Under the pieces are notes generated by a model. The model saw only the letters and a program-made list of their open reading frames with translations. It had not been told where the DNA came from and searched no databases. From the NCBI GenBank assembly GCA_002189035.1, contig CM007991.1, positions 2,790,001 to 2,854,000 of the forward strand: a stretch of 64,000 nt of DNA. Direction: 5' to 3'. Within the stretch, counting starts at the first letter, position 1. Each line of letters opens with the position of its first letter. Both the position numbers and the translations under genes were made by a program. The stretch is from Utricularia gibba (taxonomy: Eukaryota; Streptophyta; Magnoliopsida; Lamiales; Lentibulariaceae). Shown here in pieces: positions 1 to 14,089 of this stretch.

Positions 1-2613
<2,613 letters not shown>

Positions 2614-3582
2614 GTTACTTCGATTTCAAGCGCGAAAAAGGAAAGGCGAACGCCAAAAAATAAACTTTGAACTCTCGCCCCTGTCTGAAGCAATAAAAAA
2701 CGCTACGGCTACTAGACACCGAATCGTTGCTCCGGCGCGCGTGGTTTTGTCGCTTTAGTTCCTTGACCACAAGGTTTTCCTTTGACGCATATACTTTCAT
2801 TGGGCCTCCTAAATTTTTTCTTCACAAGAAATGATGGGCCTTGCCTTATCTTTCTTCGACAACACTGCATGAGCTAGGGCTGCGGGTATTGTGCAACACC
2901 AAGTTCAGGTTGCGAGCCTCGTCGTCCTCCGCACTCAGATTCCCACTCTGCAACAGCGAATGACTCCTCAAGAACAGAGGAAAGGGGTGACCGAACTGAA
3001 AGGCAAATGCAGCGCGAACCGATATCCGAAGCCAGTTGCAGACCGAAATTGGGCCATCGGAAAGTCCAATTTTCGCTCCGAAGAATGAACTTCCGATCTG
3101 GGCCTCGCTTTCTCTGTGGGCGGTGGGCCTTTTTCAACCGCTTCCAGAATAGGTTAAACTTAAACCGCATTTATTATTTTTAATTATTTTTATATTTTCA
3201 AAATATCAACAACTCAAAGTTATATAAGAAAAAAAAAATTAAGTTTTTAAAATTGTATTATATATTATAAAAAATGAATCTAAAAAAGGAGGATTCAGAT
3301 TGATTGGATGGTGGGATCTTGGGCTTTAAAACATGCTTATTTTTTTTTCTACATCTATTTATTCCCCTTGAATTGAAATTAGTGTACTTATTGTATTCTT
3401 CTTACAAATTTATCCCTTTATCTTGAACACAAGAGATTTCAAAGGTGCATTTATTTGGGGAATTAAGGAATTTCAAAGCCAATCAAATCTCTTTCCAAGT
3501 CCCGGAAAAACCCCTTTCTTAATCAATTTGTTCAAAAGGAAAACGGCCAGGGCGGCCGGACAATTTGGCTGACGCCCATCTC
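2614..3582. other. Intergenic region between divergent TGS1 and amylase genes
   Basis: No convincing coding sequence. The part next to TGS1 (about 2800-3130) is GC-richer and holds several TGGGCC/GGCCCA (site II-type) hexamers, expected for a housekeeping promoter. From 3165 to 3450 it is strongly AT-rich with poly-A and poly-T tracts. Short open frames at 2874-3170 look like chance. Confidence 0.6.
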
Positions 3583-3590
3583 TATATAAA
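3583..3590 (+). promoter_or_regulatory. TATA box of the amylase gene
   Basis: TATATAAA lies 65 bases before the amylase start codon, in a GC-rich context. The spacing fits a short 5' leader. Confidence 0.6.
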
Positions 3591-3654
3591 CGGCGCCCAT
3601 TTCCAACGGCATCCATGTCATTGCGTCGGAGACACGGGAACCTCACTTCCAGCG

Positions 3655-4232
3655 ATGGCTTCCAGCGGCGCTTCTCAGCTCTGCCTCATCTTCCTCACCC
3701 TCGCACTTTGCCACCTCCGGGCCCGTTCCGCCGCCGTCCTGTTTCAGGTATTTCCCGGATCCCACGTCAGATCCACAAGCATTACCGTATGGAGCTGCTT
3801 TTATTCGACTGCTGATGCAAACCGTGTTTGTTTTGTGAAAGGGGTTCGACTGGGAGTCGTGCAACCAGCAAGGAGGGTGGTACAATTTGCTCCTGAACGG
3901 AATACCTGACATCGCGGCCGCCGGCATCACGCATGTCTGGCTGCCGCCGCCGTCTCACTCCATCGACTCCCAAGGTGAAGGAACAATGAATAAAGAACAC
4001 CACTACACTACGCATGTCGGGATCCAACTTAATCTCTATTTTTTGAAAAATCTCACATTTAACCATCGTTCAATATTCTATTTTCGGTATTTAAACCATA
4101 TTATTTAAAATTTTCCCTCCATTCCCATGCGATTGATATGGGATTGATTTTTTTTTTAAAAAAATATCATTATTTCTCTTAGCATGGTTTATATTAATTT
4201 GTAGATTAGTTTTTGTTGGAAATTTAATTGTC

Positions 4233-4270
<38 letters not shown>

Positions 4271-5330
4271 AGGTTATCTGCCTGGGAGACTGTATGATCT
4301 TGATGCGTCCAAGTACGGCAACAGCAGCCAACTCAAGGCGCTAATCGACGGTTTTCACGGCCAGGGGATCAAGGCAGTCGCCGACATCGTCATCAACCAC
4401 CGCACTGCGGAGTATAAGGACAGCCGTGGAATCTACTGCATCTTCGAGGGCGGCACCGCCGACGGCCGTCTTGATTGGGGGCCGCATTTCATCTGCAGGG
4501 ACGACGTTGATTACTCTGACGGCACTGGAAACCTGGATTCCGGCGACGGGTACCCACCGGCGCCTGATATCGATCATCTAAACCCTACCGTGCAGTCTGA
4601 TTTATCCGAATGGCTCAACTGGCTGAAAACCGAAATGGGATTCGATGGATGGAGATTCGATTTCGTCAGGGGATATGCTCCTAGCATCACCAAAATCTAT
4701 ATGCAGAACACCACGCCGGATTTCGCGGTGGGCGAGTTATGGGACTCGATGGACTACGGATCCGATGGGAAACCCCTGTACGACCAGGACCGCCATCGAT
4801 ATGAGCTTGCGAATTGGGCGTCGAACGCAGGGGGCGTAAACGCGTTCGATTTCACGACAAAAGGGATTCTGCAAGCCGCGGTAGAAGGAGAGCTATGGCG
4901 ATTGATTGACCCAAACGGAAACCCACCAGGATTGATCGGAATCGCGCCCCAAAACGCAGTTACATTCATCGATAATCACGACACAGGCTCGACCCAAAAT
5001 CTCTGGCCATTCCCATCGGATAAAGTGGGTATGGGTTACGCTTACATTCTCACACACCCCGGAACTCCCTGCGTTTCCTATGATCATTTCTTCAATTGGG
5101 GGATGAAAGATGAGATCTCGAGGCTGATCGCCGTTCGGACGAGGAATGGAATCAGCGAGACGAGTAAAGTGGTGATCTGGGCTTACGATGCTGACCTATA
5201 CGTCGCGAGAATTGATGATAAAGTGATCACTAAACTGGGGACGAGGTGGGATCTGGGCAACCTGATTCCGGCGGATTTTCAGCTGGCTACCTCCGGCAAC
5301 AACTATGCCGTCTGGGAGAAACAGGGATGA
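3655..5330 (+). CDS. AMY: Secreted alpha-amylase (GH13)
   Basis: Endo-hydrolysis of alpha-1,4 bonds in starch. Three exons (3655-3747, 3842-3974, 4273-5330) give about 427 residues, the normal length for plant secreted alpha-amylase. A hydrophobic N-terminal signal ([10 protein letters not shown]) precedes V-L-F-Q-G-F-D-W-E-S, the usual start of the mature enzyme. GH13 motifs are in order: A-D-I-V-I-N-H-R near residue 125, [10 protein letters not shown] with the nucleophile Asp near 204, A-V-G-E-L-W-D-S with the acid/base Glu near 229, and [10 protein letters not shown] with the third Asp near 310. The C-terminal beta-sheet domain ends W-E-K-Q-G. No key residue is missing. The second intron ends in a run of 33 A residues just before its AG. 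Intact gene. Confidence 0.95.
4237..4269 (+). repeat. Poly-A tract (33 A) at intron end
   Basis: An uninterrupted run of 33 A sits immediately upstream of the CAG acceptor of amylase intron 2, where a pyrimidine tract is usual. Length polymorphism or miscalled length is likely. Confidence 0.9.
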
Positions 5331-5488
5331 AATGAGGCTTTTGTGTGTTTCTATACCAGGATAAATATATATGCTTTTTAAAGAAAAATCTTTCTTCTTA
5401 AAAATTATATTAAATAATTAATTATATATCTCCATCTGTTTATGAAAATTGAAAATTATGGGGATTTTCTTAAAGGTGAGGATATTAT

Positions 5489-5535
5489 TGGGCCGGACCG
5501 TCTACTTGTTGGGCTCTGGTTGAAGTTTAGGCCCG
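5489..5535 (+). promoter_or_regulatory. Site II-type elements upstream of the DEM/CYPRO4 gene
   Basis: TGGGCC at 5489, TGGGCT about 20 bases later and GGCCC at 5530 form a cluster 140-190 bases before the start codon. Clustered TGGGCY elements are typical of TCP-bound plant housekeeping promoters. Functional role is inferred. Confidence 0.5.
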
Positions 5536-5676
5536 TGGATGTACGGACAGGTGCGTCTCTCCGATCGGAACGAAAGTTGAATTTCAAAACGTTCCGGACT
5601 CCCGCTTCTTCCACCGGCTATTTTTCTCTTCGTATCCGTTGGTTATTGTTCCTCTGCTCCCTTATCGCCGTCGAAA

Positions 5677-7728
5677 ATGGGTGCTAACAGCAGTCGTGAG
5701 GGGATGGAAGCCCTAGATTCTGATAACGATTCCGATTCCGATTCTCGAGAAACCAACAATCACGGATACGATTCAGAGGATTCCTTTGCTACTCCGTCGT
5801 CGCAAACCTCTGAGCAAAAACAGAAAGCTTCTACGACGCCGTCCTCGCTTGAAGAAGTCGAATCGAGGCTCAAAGCTCTGAAGCTCAAGTATGGGGTAAA
5901 TTCCAGTAACCCTACTCCCAAGAATGCGGTCAAGCTGTACCTCTATTCGGGTGCGTATAGTGCGAAATCCAAGTGGGCTGTCGCGGAAAAGCTCACTTTC
6001 TATGAATTTTCGAAGAGGGATCCTGATGATGACCAGGATGAAGCGGATGAGGTGGATACCGATTCTCACTGGTTCTTGAAAATTGGCTCCAAGGTAAACG
6101 CAAAAATTGACGATAGTATACAGCTGAAGGCTAACAAAGATCAGAGGCGAGTGGATTTTGTTAGCAATGGGTTTGGGCGTTGAAGTTTTTTTGCGATGAA
6201 GATTGGGGATTTTTCATTAACAAGTATCAGGATTGTTTATTTGAGAATACATTCGGTTATGAGTCCAATGATGTGAATAAGCTGAAGGTGTATGGTAAAG
6301 ATTTCCTTGGGTGGGCAAAGCCTGAAGCTGCTGACGATTCCATTTGGGAAGACGCGGCTGACAGCTTAGGGGCCCCTCCAAGTAAAACCCCTATGAAAGA
6401 AAGCCATGATTTGTCTGAAGAGTTTGAGGAGGTCGCGCCTAAAGGCGGGGCAATCCAGAGTTTAGCAATGGGTGCTTTGGATAATAGTTTCCTGGTGAGT
6501 GATTCTGGGATTCAGGTCGTAAGGAATTACAGTCATGGAGTCCAAGGAAAAGGGCTTTATGTTCATTTTGACACTGCAAAATTCAGTGGTGGGAAAGGCA
6601 TTAGTAGCAGTTATTCAACTCCCAAGAAGGCTTTGCTCATGAAGGCAGAGACGAACATGCTTCTCATGAGTCCTGCAAACGATGCAAAGCCCCATTCTAA
6701 GGGTTTACACCAGCTTGATATTGAAACTGGGAGGGTTGTGAGTCAGTGGATGTTTGAGAAAGATGGCGTTGATATCACAATGAGGGATATAACAAACGAT
6801 AGTAAGGGGGCTCAGATAGATCCTTCTGGTTCAACTTTCTTGGGTTTGGATGATAACAGGTTATGCCGGTGGGACATGCGCGATCGCAAAGGCCTAGTTC
6901 AAAACATTGTGAATGAAAGAACCCCTGTGTTGAACTGGACTGAGGGACATCAGTTTTCTAGGGGAACGAATTTTCAGTGCTTTGCAACTGCTGGTGATGG
7001 ATCTATTGTTGTTGGATCACTTGATGGTAGAATCAGGTTGTACTCAACTAGTACTATGAGGCAAGCAAAGACTGCCTTTCCAGGGCTGGGTTCACCTATC
7101 ACTCATGTTGACGTTACCTATGATGGGAAGTGGGTTTTGGGAACTACTGATACTTACTTGATCCTCATATGCACCATGTTCACAGACAAAAATGGCAAGA
7201 TGACTACTGGGTTTGCTGGCAGAATGGGGAATCGTCTCTCAGCTCCAAGATTGCTGAAACTGACCCCCTTGGATTCTCATATGGCTGGAACATGCAAGTT
7301 CCGCAATGCTCAGTTCTCATGGGTATGTACGGAGTCATTTACTCTTTAGACTTCTCCTATTTCTTTTCTCCGAGACTGTGCATTTGTTTTTGCCACTTAA
7401 CACAGACTTCAGACATTGATTCTGGTTGAACGAACAGGTTACTGAAAATGGTAAGCAAGAGAGGCACCTGGTTGCAACGGTGGGAAAGTTCAGTGTGATA
7501 TGGAATTTCCAGAGAGTCAAGGATGGAAATCATGAATGTTACCAGACTCAGGTTGGATTGAAAAGCTGCTACTGCTACAAGATAGTTCTGAAAGAAGATT
7601 CTATCGTCGATAGTCGCTTCATGCATGAGAAATTCGCCGTCAGCGATTCACCTGAAGCTCCTCTGGTTGTGGCTACACCCTTGAAAGTCAGCTCCTTCAG
7701 TATATCAACCAAGCGCCTGGAGCTGTGA
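5677..7728 (+). CDS. CYPRO4: DEM/CYPRO4 (VID27-like) protein, one frameshift
   Basis: Plant VID27-family protein (DEFECTIVE EMBRYO AND MERISTEMS type), with a C-terminal WD40-like beta-propeller; its biochemical role is poorly defined. Two exons, 5677-7322 and 7438-7728. The N-terminus is M-G-A-N-S-S, an N-myristoylation-type context, followed by an acidic Ser/Asp-rich stretch. The propeller half includes [16 protein letters not shown], then C-R-W-D-M-R-D and [10 protein letters not shown]. The frame stops with TGA at 6181 but continues in the +1 frame from about 6172 with strong family similarity. One missing base in the GGG at 6169-6171 (or 6175-6177) explains this exactly. I annotate the full gene as probably functional with a consensus error. 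Site II elements lie upstream. Confidence 0.88.
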
Positions 7729-7970
7729 ACATGGAGAAAATCCAGACTTCCTTTGTACTTCTAGAATTATCTGTGGTCTGTATTTTGTTAGTGGTTGCAT
7801 CTCGCAGAGCCAGCTTTGTGTTGGATTATTTTGTTTAGGATCGCTATTATTATTTTTATTATTAGCAGATATTCGACCATTTCTTCCTGAATTTTCTAAC
7901 TGTTGGTTCAGACTTCAGAGAAAAAAGTCATAATCCCTCACAGCAATTTTTGTTCAGTTTCAGACAAGTG

Positions 7971-9377
7971 ATGGAGAATGGGAAATGGAAACATCAGGTA
8001 TGCTCTTCTTCTTCTTCTTCTTCTTCTTCTTCATCACCCCACATTTCATAGTTATGTGTAAACGTTGCTTATGAATTGATGGATTGTATTAAAGGACAAG
8101 GCATCTAAAAGATCGCCATTGCTGCTCAACATAATCTTCCTCCTCTTCGCCTCCGCCTGCGGATTATGCATCTTTGCGGTGAGTGTAAGGCAGCAAACCA
8201 ACAGATTCGGAAAGCGAATCCCGGTAAAGTTCCAAACGAAGCAAGCTTGTACCAACGTCACTCTGATCCGACAGCAGGCTTCCCATTATCTGCACTTTCC
8301 CAGTCCGCAGACGTTCAGCAGGTATGTTGTGACATCGAGGATCGTTTTCATCCAATTGGTTCGGGAGGTTTAATCCGGGATCTTCCTTTCCTGTTTCATT
8401 TTCAGGGAGGAATGTTCATGCAACCCTGTACACTTGTTCGCTATTGTGTCCATGCAGAGATCAGGCAGCGGCTGTTTCGAGACGCTGCTCAACAGCCATG
8501 TGAACGTGAGCTCCAACGGAGAAATTTTCGGATCGAAGGAGCGCCGAGCCAACGTCTCTGCGCTCTATCGGACGCTCGATAAAGTTTACAATCTCGACTG
8601 GCTAAGCAGCGCCTCCAAGAACGAGTGCTCAGCTGCCATAGGCTTCAAATGGATGCTGAATCAGGTATTCTTTTCAGCAACCAACTGTCCAGTCTCTTGT
8701 GTTCCAGACAAGTGAATACGGTTGCTTTTCATGCAAAGGGGTTGCTGGAATTTCATGAACAAATAGAGGAGTACTTCAATACAAGAAAAGCATCGATGAT
8801 ATTTCTGTTCCGCCGGAATCTTGCCCGGAGGATGGTTTCGCTTCTCGCCAATGCGTACGATAAGGCCAACAAGCCATTGAACGGAGTACATAAATCTCAC
8901 GTTCATTCACCTCACGAGGTAACTGAACCATACATAGATATCTTTCCTTGAGACATTTGAGAGGAAGAATCATGTCATACAGGCACAAGTTCTTGCGAGA
9001 TACAAGCCAAGTATCAATGTAACGCAGCTCGTGAAGGATTTGAAGGGAGCAGACAGGAAGGTGAAGAAAGCACTGGAGTGTTTCAAGAGCACCCGGCATA
9101 TTGTTATCTACTACGAAGATGTCGTCAAGAATCGAACAGTGAGCAGCAGTAGTTCTTATAGCACATTTTATATCAGGAATGAAGAAAAGATCGATTTTTA
9201 TTGATGCAGAAACTGGTGGAAGTGCAAGAGTTTTTGAATCTGCCAATGAGAAATCTCACCAGTCTCCAGGTGAAAATCCACGGCGGCCCTCTTTCACGGC
9301 AGATCGAGAACTGGGAAGAGGTCACAGCAACTCTTCGGAAAACTCCATTTGAAAAGTTCATTCTGACAGACTCCTGA
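7971..9377 (+). CDS. Membrane-anchored P-loop sulfotransferase-like protein
   Basis: Six exons (7971-7997, 8095-8321, 8406-8664, 8739-8918, 8983-9138, 9210-9377), all in phase, give about 338 residues. A basic N-terminus (D-K-A-S-K-R-S-P) and one hydrophobic segment (L-L-N-I-I-F-L-L-F-A-S) predict a type II Golgi-style anchor. The 5'-phosphosulfate-binding loop reads V-S-M-Q-R-S-G-S-G-C-F-E-T-L-L-N-S-H; F-L-F-R-R-N follows further on. The family is annotated in plants as P-loop NTPase/sulfotransferase; acceptor unknown. In the relatives I remember, the C after S-G-S-G is W. The second exon keeps an open frame across the loop region, so no gene break is seen. It lies tail to tail with the metallophosphoesterase gene. 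Confidence 0.85.
8004..8032 (+). repeat. (CTT)n microsatellite in intron 1
   Basis: About nine CTT units directly after the first donor site of the sulfotransferase-like gene. Pyrimidine-rich intronic repeat with no visible coding consequence. Confidence 0.9.
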
Positions 9378-9623
9378 GACATACCCTTTACATAACAACA
9401 CAAAAGGTTCTATTAATGCGTGCGTTTCTATGTTAAAACATAGTAACAAAAAACAATGTTCAGAGTACATATGTACATCGATGTAGTTTTCTGATCTTTC
9501 CTAGTACACGAGATGTTTACTGGATTCTACAACTAGACTGCCTTATTGCTCTGTGTGTTAACTCTTTAGCAGGCAGCTAAAGAATACGTATATCAATCAT
9601 CTGCAGGATTTGGGACTTCCCAA

Positions 9624-12600
9624 TCAATGACTCAGTCCATTTCCGGTGAAAAACTCACCCTCTGTATTTCTTTCGATAACAAACTGGTCCACGATTCTAA
9701 CTGTGTTAACAGGGTCCTGTTGCGATGAAACCGCCCGCCATTTGCTTGGAAACTTCCTCTGGTGACTGAGGCTGGGGGGCATCTTTGATTCAGCTTCCCA
9801 TTTGGGATCTAGCTTCCACTCCTTTGGCACCTGTAGTGTGAGATGAACATGCAGAATTATGAGATGAGCTGTGGAAAATGAACAAGGGATTCTTCTGGTC
9901 ACTTGAATGTTTTACCTTGTCAACAGCAAGAGTGAAGACTTCAAGATCGCCTCTTTGGTTTATGTGGAATCGAGTAAATGACTTGTAGTTGGCTATACGA
10001 AGAGATGAAAAGGCTTCATCGAAGTGAATGTGAAGCCAATTGATGCAGACATACAGATAGCTGCCGAAGATCAATGAAACCACAGGAGTGGAGAAGACCC
10101 AGAAATAAAGGAAAACAGATGCGTAGTATATGATGGCAACGCCTCGAGAAAGTGAGTCCATGCCATTCTTGCAGATGCTACACCGGCTCACAGCCATCAG
10201 CTGACCAAAAAAAAGCAAAAGAATCGTTGCATTTGAGGTAAGCAATCAGAAGAAAAAAGATGGTATGCAACCAGCTGTGGTATATCACACCTCAGGGATA
10301 TCAAACGCAGACATCAGATACTTGATGCAAGCAGGATAGAGGCCAAAAGTCCATTGCTCAATACGAGCACGTAGGCCTGTTGGATCAGGAAAATGCTCGA
10401 TCTCGACTGACCGGTACCATTCATACAGTGTGTGGTAACCTGAAACCAGATAGATGAGAGAAAAGGTTGCAGAGAAATAGCACAAGAGAAAATCAAAGGA
10501 ATGGTCACCTGAAGTGGCTAGCAATTTATGACTGATGCATGTCTCGATGCCCAGTTCAAGGAGCAGCATTAGAATCAAAGCAGCAGAAAGGTGAGCAGAA
10601 ACATGGAGAATTCCTATTATGGCTCGTTTTTTCCGCGATGCTTTTGATGGAACAAAAGCAACAGCAATAATCAGCAATACAAGCGCACCAGCTAAAGAGA
10701 TGTATGAGCTTCCAACCATATATATGAAAGAATCCCAAACTGTGCCGAAAAAGCTCTTCAGGAAACCGGAAAATGAATCTTCAAGCAAGATATGATCCAA
10801 ATTACACTAGAAGAAATGATGGGGTTAGTATTCAGTTATGAACCAAAAGCAGGAATAGAAAGAGAAAGCTACTTGAGTATATTTACCTGTGGAAACATTG
10901 AAAAGGCCAACACGAAATAGATAATGCCACCGATAATGTCGAATTGCCAATTCTTCTTCCGAAACTTCAATATATTTCCTAAAGCAATCTGTTCTAGAAT
11001 CATCAGTATCAGTCTGGCCAAAGTGAAGAAGCAATGGAGAAAAGATTATATTTTGTATATACCCTGCTTGAATCTTCAAAAGATGGATAAGCAGCCTTGC
11101 TTTCATAAGAGGTCCCGTATGCATGATCGAAACCACTGAAAACATGAGTTGGATGCAGAAATGCCCCACCGCATCCATTGACAAGCAAATGCTGCACATA
11201 CACAGGCTTCCCAGAGGGAACATATGAATGCCGCATGTAATGATGTAAGTCTCCTGCAATTCGAAGCTTACACCTTCCTTTTAAATGGTCACGTATTAGG
11301 TATGAAAGATTCTTTCCTGTCACATTATTCCAGTACCAATCCAGAAGCCATGCAGGCTCGTGGGTCATGATGATCACCGAATCCTTGTTTCCAACCTGAA
11401 AAGAAAAACAGTTAAATGCTCATAAAACAAAAAAAGAAAAAATTGGTGAAGAAGGAGGCATTCAAAAACAGCAACATGAATACTAGAAGATTGCTGATTA
11501 TTCAGGTTTCATGAAGTATTCAGGCTGCTATGGAAATACCAACAAAAAACACCTTAGTCTTGATCAGTTCTGCAAAGAACTGAAACTGATACACATCAAG
11601 ATCACAATGGAGAGCTTGGTCAAGGCCGAAGATCCACCATCCTTTCGGCAGCTGAAGAGCAAAATAGCTTCTCTTTTGAGGCATAAACCATCCACCAAGC
11701 CAGCTCTTGTGACAAACATACCGCATAAAAGTCTGCAGCCCATCAAACCAATCTGCAAATTGCAATGATTCCAGTAAAAAAAAAATTAAAAAAAAAGAAA
11801 GGAGAGGATCAGATGTTTAATATAATGATTTAGGACACTGAACTGAATCTAACCATGATTTCCAGGTATTAGAAAACACTGAGGCCCATTATACTGCTTC
11901 AGTGAAGAAACCCCAGAGGGTAACTCTGGTTTGTTTTCAGCAACATGCTCATCTTTAAACCAGACTGGAGGCTGAAGTGCATATTCAAATGGACGAAAAA
12001 GCCGCTTCTCATATGTAAATGCAGATGGATTCGGATACCTGATGCAGTTAATATGCAAATTGATCTCAGAATTTAAAGAACCAACATATAGTTTCATGAA
12101 ACACTTCAGGAGAAGATTGAGCTTACGCAAGATCACCCCCAATCAGGAGCAGATTACCCCGTGGCAGTGAGATTTCTGAGCCCTTATTTTTAATCTTAAT
12201 AGATGGCTGAGCAAGAAGTCGTGCCACACTGTATGAAGAATTTCCACCATCTCCTGTATCAGCCATAAAGTCGAACCAGAATTCATCACGTTCAGAAAAG
12301 TGATCATATAACAAATCATCTTTCTTAGCCGCATCATCAGACTTGCTCATTGCTGCCTAAACGAAGGAAATAAATACAAAAACAAAACAAAAAAACAAGT
12401 ATCAACAAAAAGGCATACTCGTGTGCATCATGCGGCCTGCACAAGAATGTCTAAAAGATTAAGGAGCTAGCAGACCTGCATCATGCGCATGTCAAAGCGA
12501 CCCACAAACACAGTTACTGATACCAGCAAGTCAAAAACTGTCTTAAATAAATCTGCCGAAGTCCTAGAAGGGTCACCAAAAAGAAGATGTCAGAGAGAGT

Positions 12601-14089
12601 TCACGAGAAGTTAAAAACTTGGTGCAGCAAGTTTGTTTTAGAAAAATACCCTGAGTACCAAGGCACCATATCTAGAAACTCAGGCTTCATTTGCTTTTTC
12701 TTTCGCTTCTCAAACTCTTTTTGTGACACAGGGTGAGTAAGAGCCCATCTGCAGTTTTAAAAAGGCCAACAAGAGAATATGATAGCTATCAGAACATAGA
12801 AAACTATATGAAGAGATGGACAAGGCAGATTATTTCAGGAAAAGTTCCAGAAAGTACTTCAAAAGAACCCGCAATATCTTTTACTGGAAAAAGATGTTCA
12901 CTGGGGAAAAAACACAAGTCTTACCCAGTTGATCTTTCCACTACATAATTCGCAATATATAGGCCAATAAAGGTAGCCCATAATGAATATATTGGTGAAA
13001 TCTCAGCTGAGGACTCTGCACAGTTGCCACCGCTGCAAGTCAGCTGAAGAGTGCAACAATGTAAGCATAATATGGTTCAACTTATAGATAAACACTAGAT
13101 AAAGACATAAAGAGACTCACTTCTCCATAAATGACCCATTTTGACAAAAAGGGGTAGTCATGCGCCGAACCAACAGGCGCAAACCAGGATGAGCATACTT
13201 GATCTTTAAACTCATTCATATGAAGGAACTTCGCAAGCCATGAGTTTCGCTCGTCCTTCTTCCACAAGGTGATCCAGCTCACAGAATTGCTTTCTAGTGT
13301 GTTTTCTTTCACAGTCGAACGATTACCACAGTGGCTATAAAATACACAACATGCTACACTTATAACCTACACAAGAATGGCGGCAGAAATAAGAAATGAG
13401 GACGTTGATATTACTGAGGCACATTTGTAGAACTTACAGCGCAATTTTGAAGAATTGTCAGAATAACAGGTCTCCTTCCAGCAACTCGGGAAACAAGGCC
13501 AACATACCAAAGACCAATGAATACGATGTGAAAGACCAGAAGAAACAAAATTGAAGAAATGTATATTGATAAAAATAAAGATAAGTTCATCCTCAAATCA
13601 ACTCCCATTGATTGAAAACTAGGAAGATGATACAAGGCAGCTACCAATATCCATGCTATATACCTGAAAAGTAAAACATCTCAAATATAATAAAAACAAG
13701 TTGACATCTGAAAATTTTCTTCCTTTTAATGTTTTATGCAAAACATGAATCACAGAGAAGAGAAAGAATAGAAAGAAAATAGTAGCGTACCAACGACTAA
13801 AGTTTGAATAGCTTGGTTTGAATGTTTTCCCAATAAAAGGTGATGAAAAGAAGTAGAAGAAACCAAGCAAACACGCATACATTGACCACCACTTGATATT
13901 GCTGTCCAGCTTTTGAATAAGAGTATGCATATTGTCTGATGAAATGAAAAAGAGGCACCCCATGAAGACAGCAATAATCGCATGCCGTGAATGCTCGTGA
14001 GGATAGGGATACGTATGAGTGAGAATAGTTCGAACTGTCTCCATCTTCAAAGTATCAAGGAAACCAACAGGCTGGATATCAGATCCCAT
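9624..14089 (-). CDS. Multi-pass membrane calcineurin-like metallophosphoesterase
   Basis: Fifteen exons, all phase-consistent: 14089-13791, 13663-13438, 13366-13121, 13043-12925, 12748-12650, 12563-12476, 12356-12127, 12038-11854, 11752-11553, 11395-11063, 10988-10887, 10806-10509, 10439-10291, 10200-9916 and 9830-9624. About 1020 residues. Several hydrophobic segments come first, then a phosphoesterase domain with M-A-D-T-G-D-G, G-G-D-L-A-Y-P, I-P-G-N-H-D, M-T-H-E-P and A-G-D-L-H-H-Y, the metal-ligand series of the calcineurin fold. More membrane segments follow (from about I-I-G-G-I-I-Y-F-V-L). Substrate unknown. The C-terminus is uncertain: adding one C to the run at 9774-9779 gives a different, more protein-like tail (P-Q-P-Q-S-P-E-E-V-S-K-Q) that ends at 9706. 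Intron 12 (10508-10440) is only 69 nt and free of stops. Confidence 0.85.

Noticed and set aside
2874-3170. Minus-strand frame near the TGS1 promoter
   Set aside because: Falls in promoter DNA, no domain, and overlaps a competing frame on the other strand.
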